From NCBI GenBank assembly GCA_023128135.1, contig JAGMEO010000034.1, positions 1-5,747 on the forward strand: a DNA stretch of 5,747 bases, written 5' to 3'. The stretch comes from Candidatus Bathyarchaeota archaeon. Lineage in GTDB: Archaea > Thermoproteota > Bathyarchaeia > RBG-16-48-13 > JAGMEO01. Under the pieces are notes generated by a model. It was not told the origin of the DNA and made no database searches. It saw only the letters and a program-made list of their open reading frames with translations. The number at the start of each line of letters is the position of its first letter. Position 1 is the first letter of the stretch. Position numbers and translations under genes: made by a program. Below are positions 1 to 4,776 of the stretch, in pieces.

Positions 1-361
1 GAATCACCTCTTCTCCTGGATTAACTAGGGCCATCATGGCTAAGAAAATAGAGCCTGTGCCTCCTCCATTGGTTACAATAATCTCGTCTGGATTGTAGTC
101 CAATCCATTTTCCCGTCTCACCCGTTCTGATATCGCCTCTCTGAGATCAATGAATCCATTGTTAGGCGTGTAGTGAGTGTACCCTTCTTCCAGAGCAGTC
201 TTTGCTGCGTCTTTTATGTGAGATGGTGTATCAAAGTCAGGCTCACCTATTCCAAGGTTTATCACATTCTCCATCTTCTGGGCTGAATCAAATAGCTCCC
301 TAATGCCTGAAGAGCGAATCGTTTTAATTCTGTCACTAAACCTATGTCTTATCTTGCTCAA
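1..361 (-). CDS. Class I/II PLP-dependent aminotransferase, N-terminal part (gene continues past position 1)
   Basis: About 120 codons of a fold-type I aminotransferase are present; family members are usually near 390 residues, so the PLP-lysine region lies outside the window. The start is a TTG at 361, chosen because GAGG lies 8 nt upstream and the nearby ATG (380-378) hits a stop after four codons. Visible family motifs are NLGIGEPDFDTP (residues 35-46), the Y..Y.....G...LREAI segment (61-77) and VTNGGGTGSI (96-105), next to the cofactor phosphate site. It lies 53 nt downstream of iorB on the same strand, so it is probably co-transcribed with iorAB. From that context I infer that it interconverts aromatic amino acids and aryl-pyruvates, the substrates of IorAB. 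Sequence alone does not separate aromatic from aspartate or alanine specificity. Confidence 0.88.
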   Translation of the reverse strand, partial: MSKIRHRFSDRIKTIRSSGIRELFDSAQKMENVINLGIGEPDFDTPSHIKDAAKTALEEGYTHYTPNNGFIDLREAISERVRRENGLDYNPDEIIVTNGGGTGSIFLAMMALVNPGEEVI

Positions 362-414
362 TTCTTCATCCTCTTTTCATGGATAGGTTCTCTAATTGAT
401 AGGTTACAATCATT

Positions 415-1023
415 CTAAGACCTAGCAAAGTTATAGCCAAGATCGAGAGCCTTGAGGTTTTCACGTAGAAGTCTTTTGCTTAGAAGATCTTCCACTGTTT
501 TCTTTAAAGTCTCCATCTTAAGTGGAAAACCATTAACAGAAACTGCAGCCCCCAACAGAACAGAGCCAACAGTCACTGCGCTTCCTGCTTCTTTGGCTAA
601 GTTCACGGCGTTTATTATCATCATGTTTTTTGTGAAGCGTTTGATAGCAGCTATTACTTTTTCACGAGCAGGATATGAACCATGACCAAGTGTAACCATC
701 GTAGGAGTTATCCTGTAATCGTTAATTATAGCAACGCCCTCTCGGGAAAGCTTATTGGCGTGCCTCAGAGCCTCTGCCAATTCGAACCCAATTAGTAAAT
801 TGGCTTGGCCCTCCATAAATGTGGGTGCAAAAACGTCTTCACCGATTCGTACTTGAACATCAATCATGCCACCGCGCTGAGCTATACCATGTACTTCACC
901 TACTCTGACCCTGAAACCCTGTTTTACAGCAGCTGACCCGAGTATTCGTGCAGCTGTAAGAACACCGGTGCCTCCTACGCCAGTGAGTACAATATTATAC
1001 GTCTTAGATTGTCTTGACTTCAT
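415..1023 (-). CDS. iorB: Indolepyruvate:ferredoxin oxidoreductase, beta subunit
   Basis: This 202-residue protein matches the usual length of archaeal IorB and of the related pyruvate oxidoreductase gamma domain. The motifs are GVGGTGVLTAARILG near the N-terminus (residues 15-29) and EVHGIAQRGG (43-52), typical of this subunit. IorB pairs with IorA in a cytoplasmic enzyme that oxidatively decarboxylates aryl-pyruvates to aryl-acetyl-CoA with ferredoxin as electron acceptor, or runs in reverse. The ATG at 1023 was chosen although the frame stays open to 1155: the extra 44 residues are unlike the family and overlap iorA's ferredoxin domain. With this start, iorB overlaps the iorA 3' end by 20 nt, a layout typical of translationally coupled subunits. 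AAAAGGAT just upstream is a weak ribosome binding site. Confidence 0.95.
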   Translation of the reverse strand: MKSRQSKTYNIVLTGVGGTGVLTAARILGSAAVKQGFRVRVGEVHGIAQRGGMIDVQVRIGEDVFAPTFMEGQANLLIGFELAEALRHANKLSREGVAIINDYRITPTMVTLGHGSYPAREKVIAAIKRFTKNMMIINAVNLAKEAGSAVTVGSVLLGAAVSVNGFPLKMETLKKTVEDLLSKRLLRENLKALDLGYNFARS

Positions 1024-2917
1024 GTCTATCCTTTTCCCTTTCAATGGCTCCGTATGGACATATTTCAGCACAAACACCACAATCCACACAAATATTCGGA
1101 TCGATGACCACTTTCTCATTAGCCACGAAAATGGCTGGGCAGGCAAATTCTTCAACGCAAATCATACAGCCTGTACACTTCTCGGGATCCACTTTCCATG
1201 GCATTATGGGTGTTTTTTCTTTTCTTTTTCTCCGGATTGTGAGGAGGGCGCATTCTCTTCTCGAGACAACAACTGCAACTTCTTTTCTTTCTTGTACTTT
1301 CTTCAGGGTGTCTCTGAATACTCGAATGGATTTTTTTACATCAAACGGATCGATGACGTATACTAGTTTTACGCCTATTCCTCTGGCTATCTCTTCTATT
1401 TTGACCTTAGGTGCAGGTTTGCCCATTCCTGACACGCCTGTTCCAGGATGTGGTTGATGACCTGTCATGGCTGTTGCTCCATTATCCATGACGACTAAGA
1501 GGAAGCTGTGTCTGTTATAGACCGCATTGATCAATGCTGGAATACTTGCGTGAAAGAAAGTGGAATCTCCGGCAAACGCTATTACTGGTTGGTCTTGGGC
1601 TGCTGAGAAGCCGCAAGCAATACCTGTCCCAGAGCCCATGCATAACATTGTGTCATACATCTGAAATGGTGGAGCAACACCAAGACTGTAACATCCAATG
1701 TCGTTTGAATATAATGGATTAAGCCCTTTTGCAGCGACCTTTACGGCATAATAAGTGGCTCTGTGTGAACAGCCTGCACAAAGTGTTGGTGGGCGGGGTG
1801 GTAGTAGCGGTTGAACTTCAGCGTAGGCTTTTTCGATTTCAGGAGAAACTGTAACATGCTTCATATCCAAGCTTTTGCTTATCCCATCTATCACGATTCT
1901 GGTGTTGAACTCGCCAGTCCTTGGGAAAAATCCGTCTTGTTTCCCAAAAATTCTTACTTTCTTCTTCAACCTATTTGAGAGAGCCTTAACATGGTTTTCT
2001 AAGTATGGTTCCAATTCTTCCACTATGATTATCGGATCATGACTACTCATGAAGGACATCAATCTTTCTTCAGGAAGCGGATGTGTGAAACCTAACTTGA
2101 AAATAGAAGCTTCTAGGTTAAGCGCGTTTATCGCTTCCATGACATAATTGTGAGACACCCCAGATGTGATTATTCCCGTCTTTCCGTCTCCAAACACTGA
2201 GTTCAATCTGCTTTTCTCAGATAACTGCCTCGCTTCTTCAATCCTTTTTAATACGACCTTGTGTCTAACACGAGCGGAAGCTGGTAATAAACCAAACCTT
2301 GGATCCCTTTCAAATGTACCTTTCAATGATGGCTTTCTCTTAGTGGATCCAAGTTTAACGTCACCTCTGGCATGGCTTACTCTTGTTGTTGTTCGAACCA
2401 GCACTGGTTCTTGGAGTTCTTCACTCAATTCGAAGGCGTAAGCCGTTATGTCCTTTGCCTCTTGAGGATCAGACGGTTCGAGCATTGGAGCCCCTGAAAA
2501 TTGAGCAAAGAACCTGTTGTCTTGTTCGTTTTGACTTGACCAGCAAAAGGGATCATCAACCGTTATGATTACCATGCCTCCTCTAACGCCGGTATGTACG
2601 AGACTTATGAAGGCGTCACTTGCCACATTTAAGCCGACGTGTTTCATACAAGTAAGCGATCTCAACCCACAGAAGGAAGCTGAAGCTGCAACTTCCATGG
2701 CAACTTTCTCGTTTGTGGAATACTCCATATAGAAACCGCCTTTTGAAGCCAGTAAGGACAAAGTGTCAGCTATCTCGGAACTAGGAGTCCCAGGATATGC
2801 AGCTACTACACTTACCCCTCCTTCAACTGCGCCTTTGGCAATAGCTTCGTTTCCAAGGAGAAGCATAACTCTTCCAGGCGAATCATCTAAAAGAAACTCA
2901 GGGTCTGCCACATTCAT
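1004..2917 (-). CDS. iorA: Indolepyruvate:ferredoxin oxidoreductase, alpha subunit
   Basis: This 637-residue, apparently full-length IorA is the catalytic thiamine-diphosphate subunit. In order: an N-terminal pyrimidine-binding domain with YPGTPSSE (41-48), KHVGLN (92-97) and SSQNEQDNR (127-135); a middle transketolase-C-like domain; a TPP domain with CAGCSHR (380-386), SNDIGCYSLG (404-413), AGDS (449-452) and MDNGATAMTGHQPHPG (477-492); and a C-terminal ferredoxin domain with two [4Fe-4S] sites. The second site has the usual spacing (C610, C613, C616, C620 then P). The first is C581, C584, C587, C593, with five residues before the last Cys, as I recall for the IorA family. The enzyme converts indole-, phenyl- and hydroxyphenyl-pyruvate to the aryl-acetyl-CoA with ferredoxin. 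The ATG at 2917 has GGTGA directly against it. An ATG at 2866 (residue 18), preceded by GGAAGAG, is a possible alternative. Confidence 0.97.
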   Translation of the reverse strand: MNVADPEFLLDDSPGRVMLLLGNEAIAKGAVEGGVSVVAAYPGTPSSEIADTLSLLASKGGFYMEYSTNEKVAMEVAASASFCGLRSLTCMKHVGLNVASDAFISLVHTGVRGGMVIITVDDPFCWSSQNEQDNRFFAQFSGAPMLEPSDPQEAKDITAYAFELSEELQEPVLVRTTTRVSHARGDVKLGSTKRKPSLKGTFERDPRFGLLPASARVRHKVVLKRIEEARQLSEKSRLNSVFGDGKTGIITSGVSHNYVMEAINALNLEASIFKLGFTHPLPEERLMSFMSSHDPIIIVEELEPYLENHVKALSNRLKKKVRIFGKQDGFFPRTGEFNTRIVIDGISKSLDMKHVTVSPEIEKAYAEVQPLLPPRPPTLCAGCSHRATYYAVKVAAKGLNPLYSNDIGCYSLGVAPPFQMYDTMLCMGSGTGIACGFSAAQDQPVIAFAGDSTFFHASIPALINAVYNRHSFLLVVMDNGATAMTGHQPHPGTGVSGMGKPAPKVKIEEIARGIGVKLVYVIDPFDVKKSIRVFRDTLKKVQERKEVAVVVSRRECALLTIRRKRKEKTPIMPWKVDPEKCTGCMICVEEFACPAIFVANEKVVIDPNICVDCGVCAEICPYGAIEREKDRHEVKTI

Positions 2918-2928
2918 TCACCAAGTAA

Positions 2929-2995
2929 CTGTTATCAAATCTAAACGATTTCAACCAGTATGCGTAGAATATATACTATTTTACCCTGTTATCAA
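2929..2995. repeat. 10-bp direct repeat flanking the iorA TATA-like element
   Basis: CTGTTATCAA (plus strand) occurs exactly at 2929-2938 and at 2986-2995, 57 bp apart start to start, one copy on each side of the TATA-like element. The upstream copy lies inside the relic paaK C-terminal codons (VIDN-R). It could be a paired operator or chance. Confidence 0.3.
2970..2975 (-). promoter_or_regulatory. Candidate TATA box for the iorA-iorB-aminotransferase operon
   Basis: Read on the minus strand, an AT-rich stretch around TATATA follows GGGTAAAATAG and would place transcription start near 2945-2949, about 30 nt ahead of the iorA ATG. It begins directly after the stop codon of the broken paaK gene. 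The element is therefore either an old internal promoter or one that now drives the operon alone. Spacing and composition are the only evidence. Confidence 0.4.
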
Positions 2996-3327
2996 TTACT
3001 CTTTTTGGTTTCCCTATCTCACGTGGAAACTGATCAGAATCTAAGATTTCCACTAGTGGAGTTAACAAAAGTATGTCTCTTAATTTGAAGGCAAGATCTC
3101 TTGTCAATTTCTCTTTTATCTTCTTTATTCAGCTTTTTGACAGCACTTAACTCTTTGATGTTGCCAGGCATAATATTCGTCTCCTTGTAGAGCTTATGAT
3201 AAAAGGGAACATTGTTGTAAACGTGGTTTAGTAATGCCTTCAATCTCTTAAGCTGAAGTCTCTTTAAATTCTCTTGCGTCATCGTTTCAAAATTAGGACT
3301 AACTTTCCTATCAGTATGTGGGCACAT
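2976..3327 (-). pseudogene. paaK: Phenylacetate-CoA ligase (PaaK-type), internal-deletion relic
   Basis: The first frame opens at ATG 3327 and gives 97 residues matching the N-terminus of aryl-CoA ligases of the PaaK/AMP-binding family: FETMTQENLKRLQLKRLK (13-30), then LLNHVYNNVPFYHKLYKE (32-49), then FVNSTSG (87-93), the start of the S/TSGSTGKP ATP-binding loop. A stop at 3034-3036 ends it. Shifted by one base, the same strand then reads FPREIGKPKRVIDNR followed by VK and a stop at 2976-2978, which resembles the extreme C-terminus of PaaK proteins. Roughly 300 codons of a normal ~430-residue enzyme are missing between the two pieces. The relic lies 58 nt upstream of iorA on the same strand. 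It is unlikely to make an active enzyme, because the nucleotide loop is cut and the adenylation core is gone. Confidence 0.8.
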
Positions 3328-3421
3328 TGTTAGACCCTTAATCTTGAATTATACGCTTGTAGTTTTTTTCGAACGTGTGGTTTAAAAAAGCGGAGTATCT
3401 GTTATATTTGAAACTTATGTG

Positions 3422-3430
3422 TATAAAAAG
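3422..3430 (+). promoter_or_regulatory. TATA box, plus strand
   Basis: TATAAAAAG is the best TATA-like match in this intergenic region. It lies 21-29 nt ahead of an ATG at 3451, the spacing expected for a leaderless archaeal transcript. It could also start a longer transcript that runs into the tRNA-Ala gene. Confidence 0.4.
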
Positions 3431-3450
3431 TACATTTCTGCGTAATAGTC

Positions 3451-3528
3451 ATGACTTTAGACAGACGTGACGACGCCTTAAAAATAGAAAGAAAAAATAA
3501 AGCCATCCATCATATGGTAAGACTATAA
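3451..3528 (+). CDS. Possible leaderless micro-ORF, 25 residues, unknown
   Basis: ATG 3451 to TAA 3526-3528 encodes a highly charged peptide beginning MTLDRRDDALKIERKN and ending HHMVRL. There is no Shine-Dalgarno site, but a good TATA box (3422-3430) sits at leaderless spacing. I do not recognise the peptide. It may be a real small protein, the N-terminal stub of a deleted gene (the neighbourhood has other deletion scars), or simply leader sequence of the tRNA transcript, since the tRNA-Ala gene starts 12 nt after the stop. Confidence 0.25.
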   Translation: MTLDRRDDALKIERKNKAIHHMVRL

Positions 3529-3565
3529 AGTGTGTGATTGGGCCGGTAGTTCAGCTTGGTATGAA

Positions 3566-3600
3566 TGGCAACCATAAATAATAATGGTTGATAGTATAGA
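3566..3600 (+). other. tRNA-Ala intron 1, in the D-stem 3' strand (between positions 24 and 25)
   Basis: This 35-nt intron contains a perfect 7-bp hairpin, CAACCAT (3569-3575) with ATGGTTG (3584-3590). A four-pair central helix TATG (3560-3563) with TATA (3595-3598) is flanked by three-base bulges AA^T and GA^C, where ^ marks the proposed cuts. This register also restores G10-C25, which is why it was chosen. The inner part is relaxed, with GG facing ATAG between the two helices. Confidence 0.8.
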
Positions 3601-3613
3601 CGCCGCCTTCGCA

Positions 3614-3628
3614 AGCGAAAACCGGAAA
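3614..3628 (+). other. tRNA-Ala intron 2, canonical site 37/38
   Basis: This 15-nt intron, AGCGAAAACCGGAAA, follows A37. The central helix is TTCG (3608-3611) with CGGA (3623-3626), including one U-G pair. Bulges CA^A and AA^A sit at the two cuts, and the anticodon stem is the outer helix. The inner helix is almost absent (one or two pairs), so this is a minimal BHB. Confidence 0.85.
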
Positions 3629-3681
3629 AGGCGGAGGCCGCGGGTTCAAATCCCGCCCGGTCCACCATTTTTAAATCTTAA

Positions 3682-3690
3682 AGTTTAAGA
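3682..3690 (+). promoter_or_regulatory. Weak TATA-like element for tRNA-Leu
   Basis: AGTTTAAGA lies about 30 nt ahead of the mature tRNA-Leu start, in an AT-rich gap of 51 nt after tRNA-Ala. It is a poor match and is supported only by spacing; read-through from tRNA-Ala is the alternative. Confidence 0.25.
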
Positions 3691-3744
3691 AGGAAGGCGT
3701 TAACTTTTCTTTTCGGTTGCGAGGGTAGCCGAGCCAGGTCAAAG

Positions 3745-3766
3745 ATGGCTTTCAAAGTCATTGAAA
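3745..3766 (+). other. tRNA-Leu intron 1, in the D-stem 3' strand (between positions 23 and 24)
   Basis: This 22-nt intron has a textbook BHB. The central helix TCAA (3739-3742) pairs with TTGA (3761-3764), with three-base bulges AG^A and AA^G. The inner helix TGGCTT (3746-3751) pairs with AAGTCA (3755-3760) around a 3-nt loop, one pair being G-U. The outer helix CCAG+G pairs with C-G-CTGG, with one extra base. Confidence 0.88.
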
Positions 3767-3780
3767 GCGCTGGACTTAAG

Positions 3781-3807
3781 ATCTAAACAAATGGGCACAG
3801 ATTTGAG
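3781..3807 (+). other. tRNA-Leu intron 2, near canonical site 37/38 (exact ends ambiguous)
   Basis: This is a 27-nt intron. Because AGATC occurs at both boundaries (3779-3783 and 3806-3810), any cut within that repeat gives the same tRNA. I list the canonical register after G37. CTTAA (3775-3779) can pair with TTGAG (3803-3807), and ATCT (3781-3784) with AGAT (3799-3802). This leaves only single-base bulges, so the BHB is non-standard. Confidence 0.75.
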
Positions 3808-3852
3808 ATCCAGTGGCGTAGGCCTTCGTGGGTTCGAATCCCACTCCTCGCA

Positions 3853-4018
3853 CCTCTACTGAAAAAAACTATCATTGCCTCCAAAAAATCATATACACTA
3901 TTTCCAAACACGTAGTTTAGAAGAGTTAGACTAAGAAGTTTATACTTAATTTTACAAAGCTTACAAAGTTGGATGAACAAGAACATCTAGTGTGTAATTC
4001 ATCTAAATGATGTTAGGC
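3853..4018. other. Intergenic, no gene seen
   Basis: This AT-rich spacer lies between tRNA-Leu and the 3' end of the minus-strand DUF6485-type gene. The minus-strand frame that opens here and runs into the tRNA is a tRNA-antisense artefact. I see no repeat, no strong T-run and no recognisable relic. Confidence 0.5.
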
Positions 4019-4213
4019 TTACTTGTAACATTGAATAAATCTAGCTATACTACGGTCGTATGTCCTCTCAACCTCTGGCGGGAACAAACAGCCTGGAAGT
4101 TCTCCAAGTTTCCAATGATACCTTATACATTCGCAACATTTTCCTTTTTTACTGCAAGGCTCATAAGTACAAGTACAAAATGTCAGGTTTTCGTCAATAT
4201 TACACTCAACCAC
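4019..4213 (-). CDS. Small Cys-rich protein, DUF6485 type
   Basis: This 64-residue protein has nine cysteines, most in a tight cluster: C13, C15, C20, C26, C27, C29 and C42, with C4 and C62 outside. The signature TYEPCSKKGKCCECIRYH, then GELPGCLFP and ERTYDRSI, is what I know from the DUF6485 family of short archaeal and bacterial proteins. Function is unknown; the Cys pattern suggests metal binding (inference). The GTG at 4213 was chosen because GGTGA lies 5 nt upstream and it gives the usual family length. A TTG at 4237, with AGGA upstream, would add MKKCLVKK and cannot be excluded. No SD is needed for the TTG option if transcription starts near 4244. The gene is isolated, convergent with tRNA-Leu and divergent from the radical SAM::PadR ORF. 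Confidence 0.8.
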   Translation of the reverse strand: MVECNIDENLTFCTCTYEPCSKKGKCCECIRYHWKLGELPGCLFPPEVERTYDRSIARFIQCYK

Positions 4214-4265
4214 TTTCTTCACCAAACATTTCTTCAATTAAGAATCCTAACATAACACACGCGAC

Positions 4266-4273
4266 TTTTATAA
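4266..4273 (-). promoter_or_regulatory. TATA box for the DUF6485-type gene
   Basis: On the minus strand, TTATAAAA follows GGGCAAAA and predicts a start near 4244. That gives a ~30-nt leader to GTG 4213, or only a few nt to TTG 4237. Confidence 0.45.
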
Positions 4274-4358
4274 TTTTGCCCTTCTGAAATGTATATTTGG
4301 AGGATAAAAATACCGAGTTTTTTATAGATGCTCTCGAAAGAATCGTTTATCACATTGC

Positions 4359-4368
4359 TTATATTAAA
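4359..4368 (+). promoter_or_regulatory. TATA-like box upstream of the radical SAM::PadR ORF
   Basis: TTATATTAAA lies about 45 nt ahead of GTG 4410 and predicts a start near 4388, giving a leader of about 20 nt. A second candidate, GATAAAAATA, lies near 4302-4311. If either works, the radical SAM promoter has survived the fusion. Confidence 0.33.
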
Positions 4369-4409
4369 CTCAAAAATGTTCGCTAATTGAATAGTACGCG
4401 TGTGATTCT

Positions 4410-4706
4410 GTGATTGTAAAAGAAGTTTATGCGAAAGGGATTTTGTCGAAGTCTAAGGTTTTTGATTATACTATTAATCCTTACATTGGCTGTGAGCATG
4501 GATGTACTTATTGCTATGCACGGTTTATGAACAGGTTCACAGATAAAAAATTCCACTCTGGTGTAGTTTACCCTCTTTTATATCAGTTAGAAGATGAAGG
4601 TTTCATTACTGGTGTTTGGAAGCAGAAAGGGAGAAGACGAATCAAGCTCTACTCGATTACTGATAAAGGGGAAAGGATGCTAACTCGTCTTCGAGAACTA
4701 TTTTAA
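4410..4706 (+). CDS. Chimeric ORF: N-terminus of an SplB-like radical SAM protein fused to the C-terminus of a PadR-type winged helix
   Basis: This 98-residue frame starts at GTG 4410; an in-frame stop at 4392 rules out an earlier start. Residues 1-45 look like the start of SplB/COG1533-like radical SAM proteins, with SKVFDYTINPYIGCEHGCTYC and the [4Fe-4S] motif C28-x3-C32-x2-C35, followed by YARFMNRFT. From about residue 46 the sequence changes to PadR-type: GVVYPLLYQLEDEGFI (51-66), the recognition helix, then a wing around KQKGRRRIKLYSITDKGERML. The radical SAM barrel (normally ~280 residues in total) and the first PadR helices are missing. The likely origin is a deletion joining two same-strand genes in frame. 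It may be a relic or a new small protein. No SD is visible; a TATA-like box is at 4359-4368. Confidence 0.6.
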   Translation: MIVKEVYAKGILSKSKVFDYTINPYIGCEHGCTYCYARFMNRFTDKKFHSGVVYPLLYQLEDEGFITGVWKQKGRRRIKLYSITDKGERMLTRLRELF

Positions 4707-4713
4707 AAACTTA

Positions 4714-4720
4714 TTATAAA
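4714..4720 (+). promoter_or_regulatory. TATA box for the aquaporin-family gene
   Basis: TTATAAA begins 8 nt after the stop of the chimeric ORF. It predicts transcription from about 4743, a leader of about 34 nt before ATG 4777. Confidence 0.4.
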
Positions 4721-4776
4721 TGTCTTGAAGAGTATTCTAAGTGAAAACATAAAATTAAATGAATTGAACCAAAGGA

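Larger units (their letters stand above)
3540..3667 (+). tRNA. tRNA-Ala (anticodon CGC), interrupted by two introns
   Basis: The acceptor stem GGGCCGG (3540-3546) pairs with CCGGTCC (3657-3663) and includes the G3-U70 wobble that marks alanine tRNAs. A73 and an encoded CCA (3665-3667) follow. The T-arm is GCGGG-TTCAAAT-CCCGC (3640-3656). The anticodon stem CCGCC (3603-3607) pairs with GGCGG (3630-3634), and the loop is TT-CGC-A plus A, with anticodon CGC at 3610-3612. The exons are 3540-3565, 3601-3613 and 3629-3667. Removing introns 3566-3600 and 3614-3628 gives a 75-nt tRNA plus CCA with a perfect D-stem (GTTC/GAAC). One deviation: the base expected to be A21 is T. A TTTTT run (3668-3672) just after the gene is a plausible archaeal terminator. 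Confidence 0.95.
3719..3852 (+). tRNA. tRNA-Leu (anticodon TAA), interrupted by two introns
   Basis: The acceptor GCGAGGG (3719-3725) pairs with TCCTCGC (3845-3851), and A73 is at 3852. CCA is not encoded (CCT follows). The T-arm is GTGGG-TTCGAAT-CCCAC (3828-3844). The long variable arm (3814-3827, GGC/GCC stem) makes it a class II tRNA. The anticodon stem CTGGA (3770-3774) pairs with TCCAG (3809-3813), and the loop CTTAAG+A gives anticodon TAA (3777-3779). The exons are 3719-3744, 3767-3780 and 3808-3852, which join to 85 nt. The D-arm becomes GCCG...AAGGC only after removal of the first intron. It lies 51 nt downstream of tRNA-Ala on the same strand. No clear T-run follows the gene. Confidence 0.95.

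Noticed and set aside
382..405. Direct repeat GATAGGTT at 382-389 and 398-405 in the iorB-aminotransferase gap
   Set aside because: It is only 8 bp with no promoter-like context; chance is likely in AT-rich spacer.
1023..1155. 44-residue N-terminal extension of iorB
   Set aside because: It lies opposite no family homology and overlaps the iorA ferredoxin domain. The family start fits ATG 1023.
452..3044. Several plus-strand open frames opposite iorA, iorB and the iorA upstream region
   Set aside because: All are antisense to strongly recognisable genes or relic sequence and show no motif of their own.
3569..3590. 7-bp hairpin considered as a separate regulatory RNA or terminator
   Set aside because: It lies wholly within the tRNA-Ala D-stem intron and is better explained as part of the splicing fold.
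3783..3986. Minus-strand 67-residue open frame with SGIRTHEGLRHWIS
   Set aside because: This peptide string is the well-known translation of the antisense of a tRNA T-arm. The frame runs through tRNA-Leu and has no other support.
4007..4287. Two plus-strand open frames across the DUF6485-type gene
   Set aside because: They lack family features, while the minus-strand frame has a dense, family-like Cys pattern. They are shadows.
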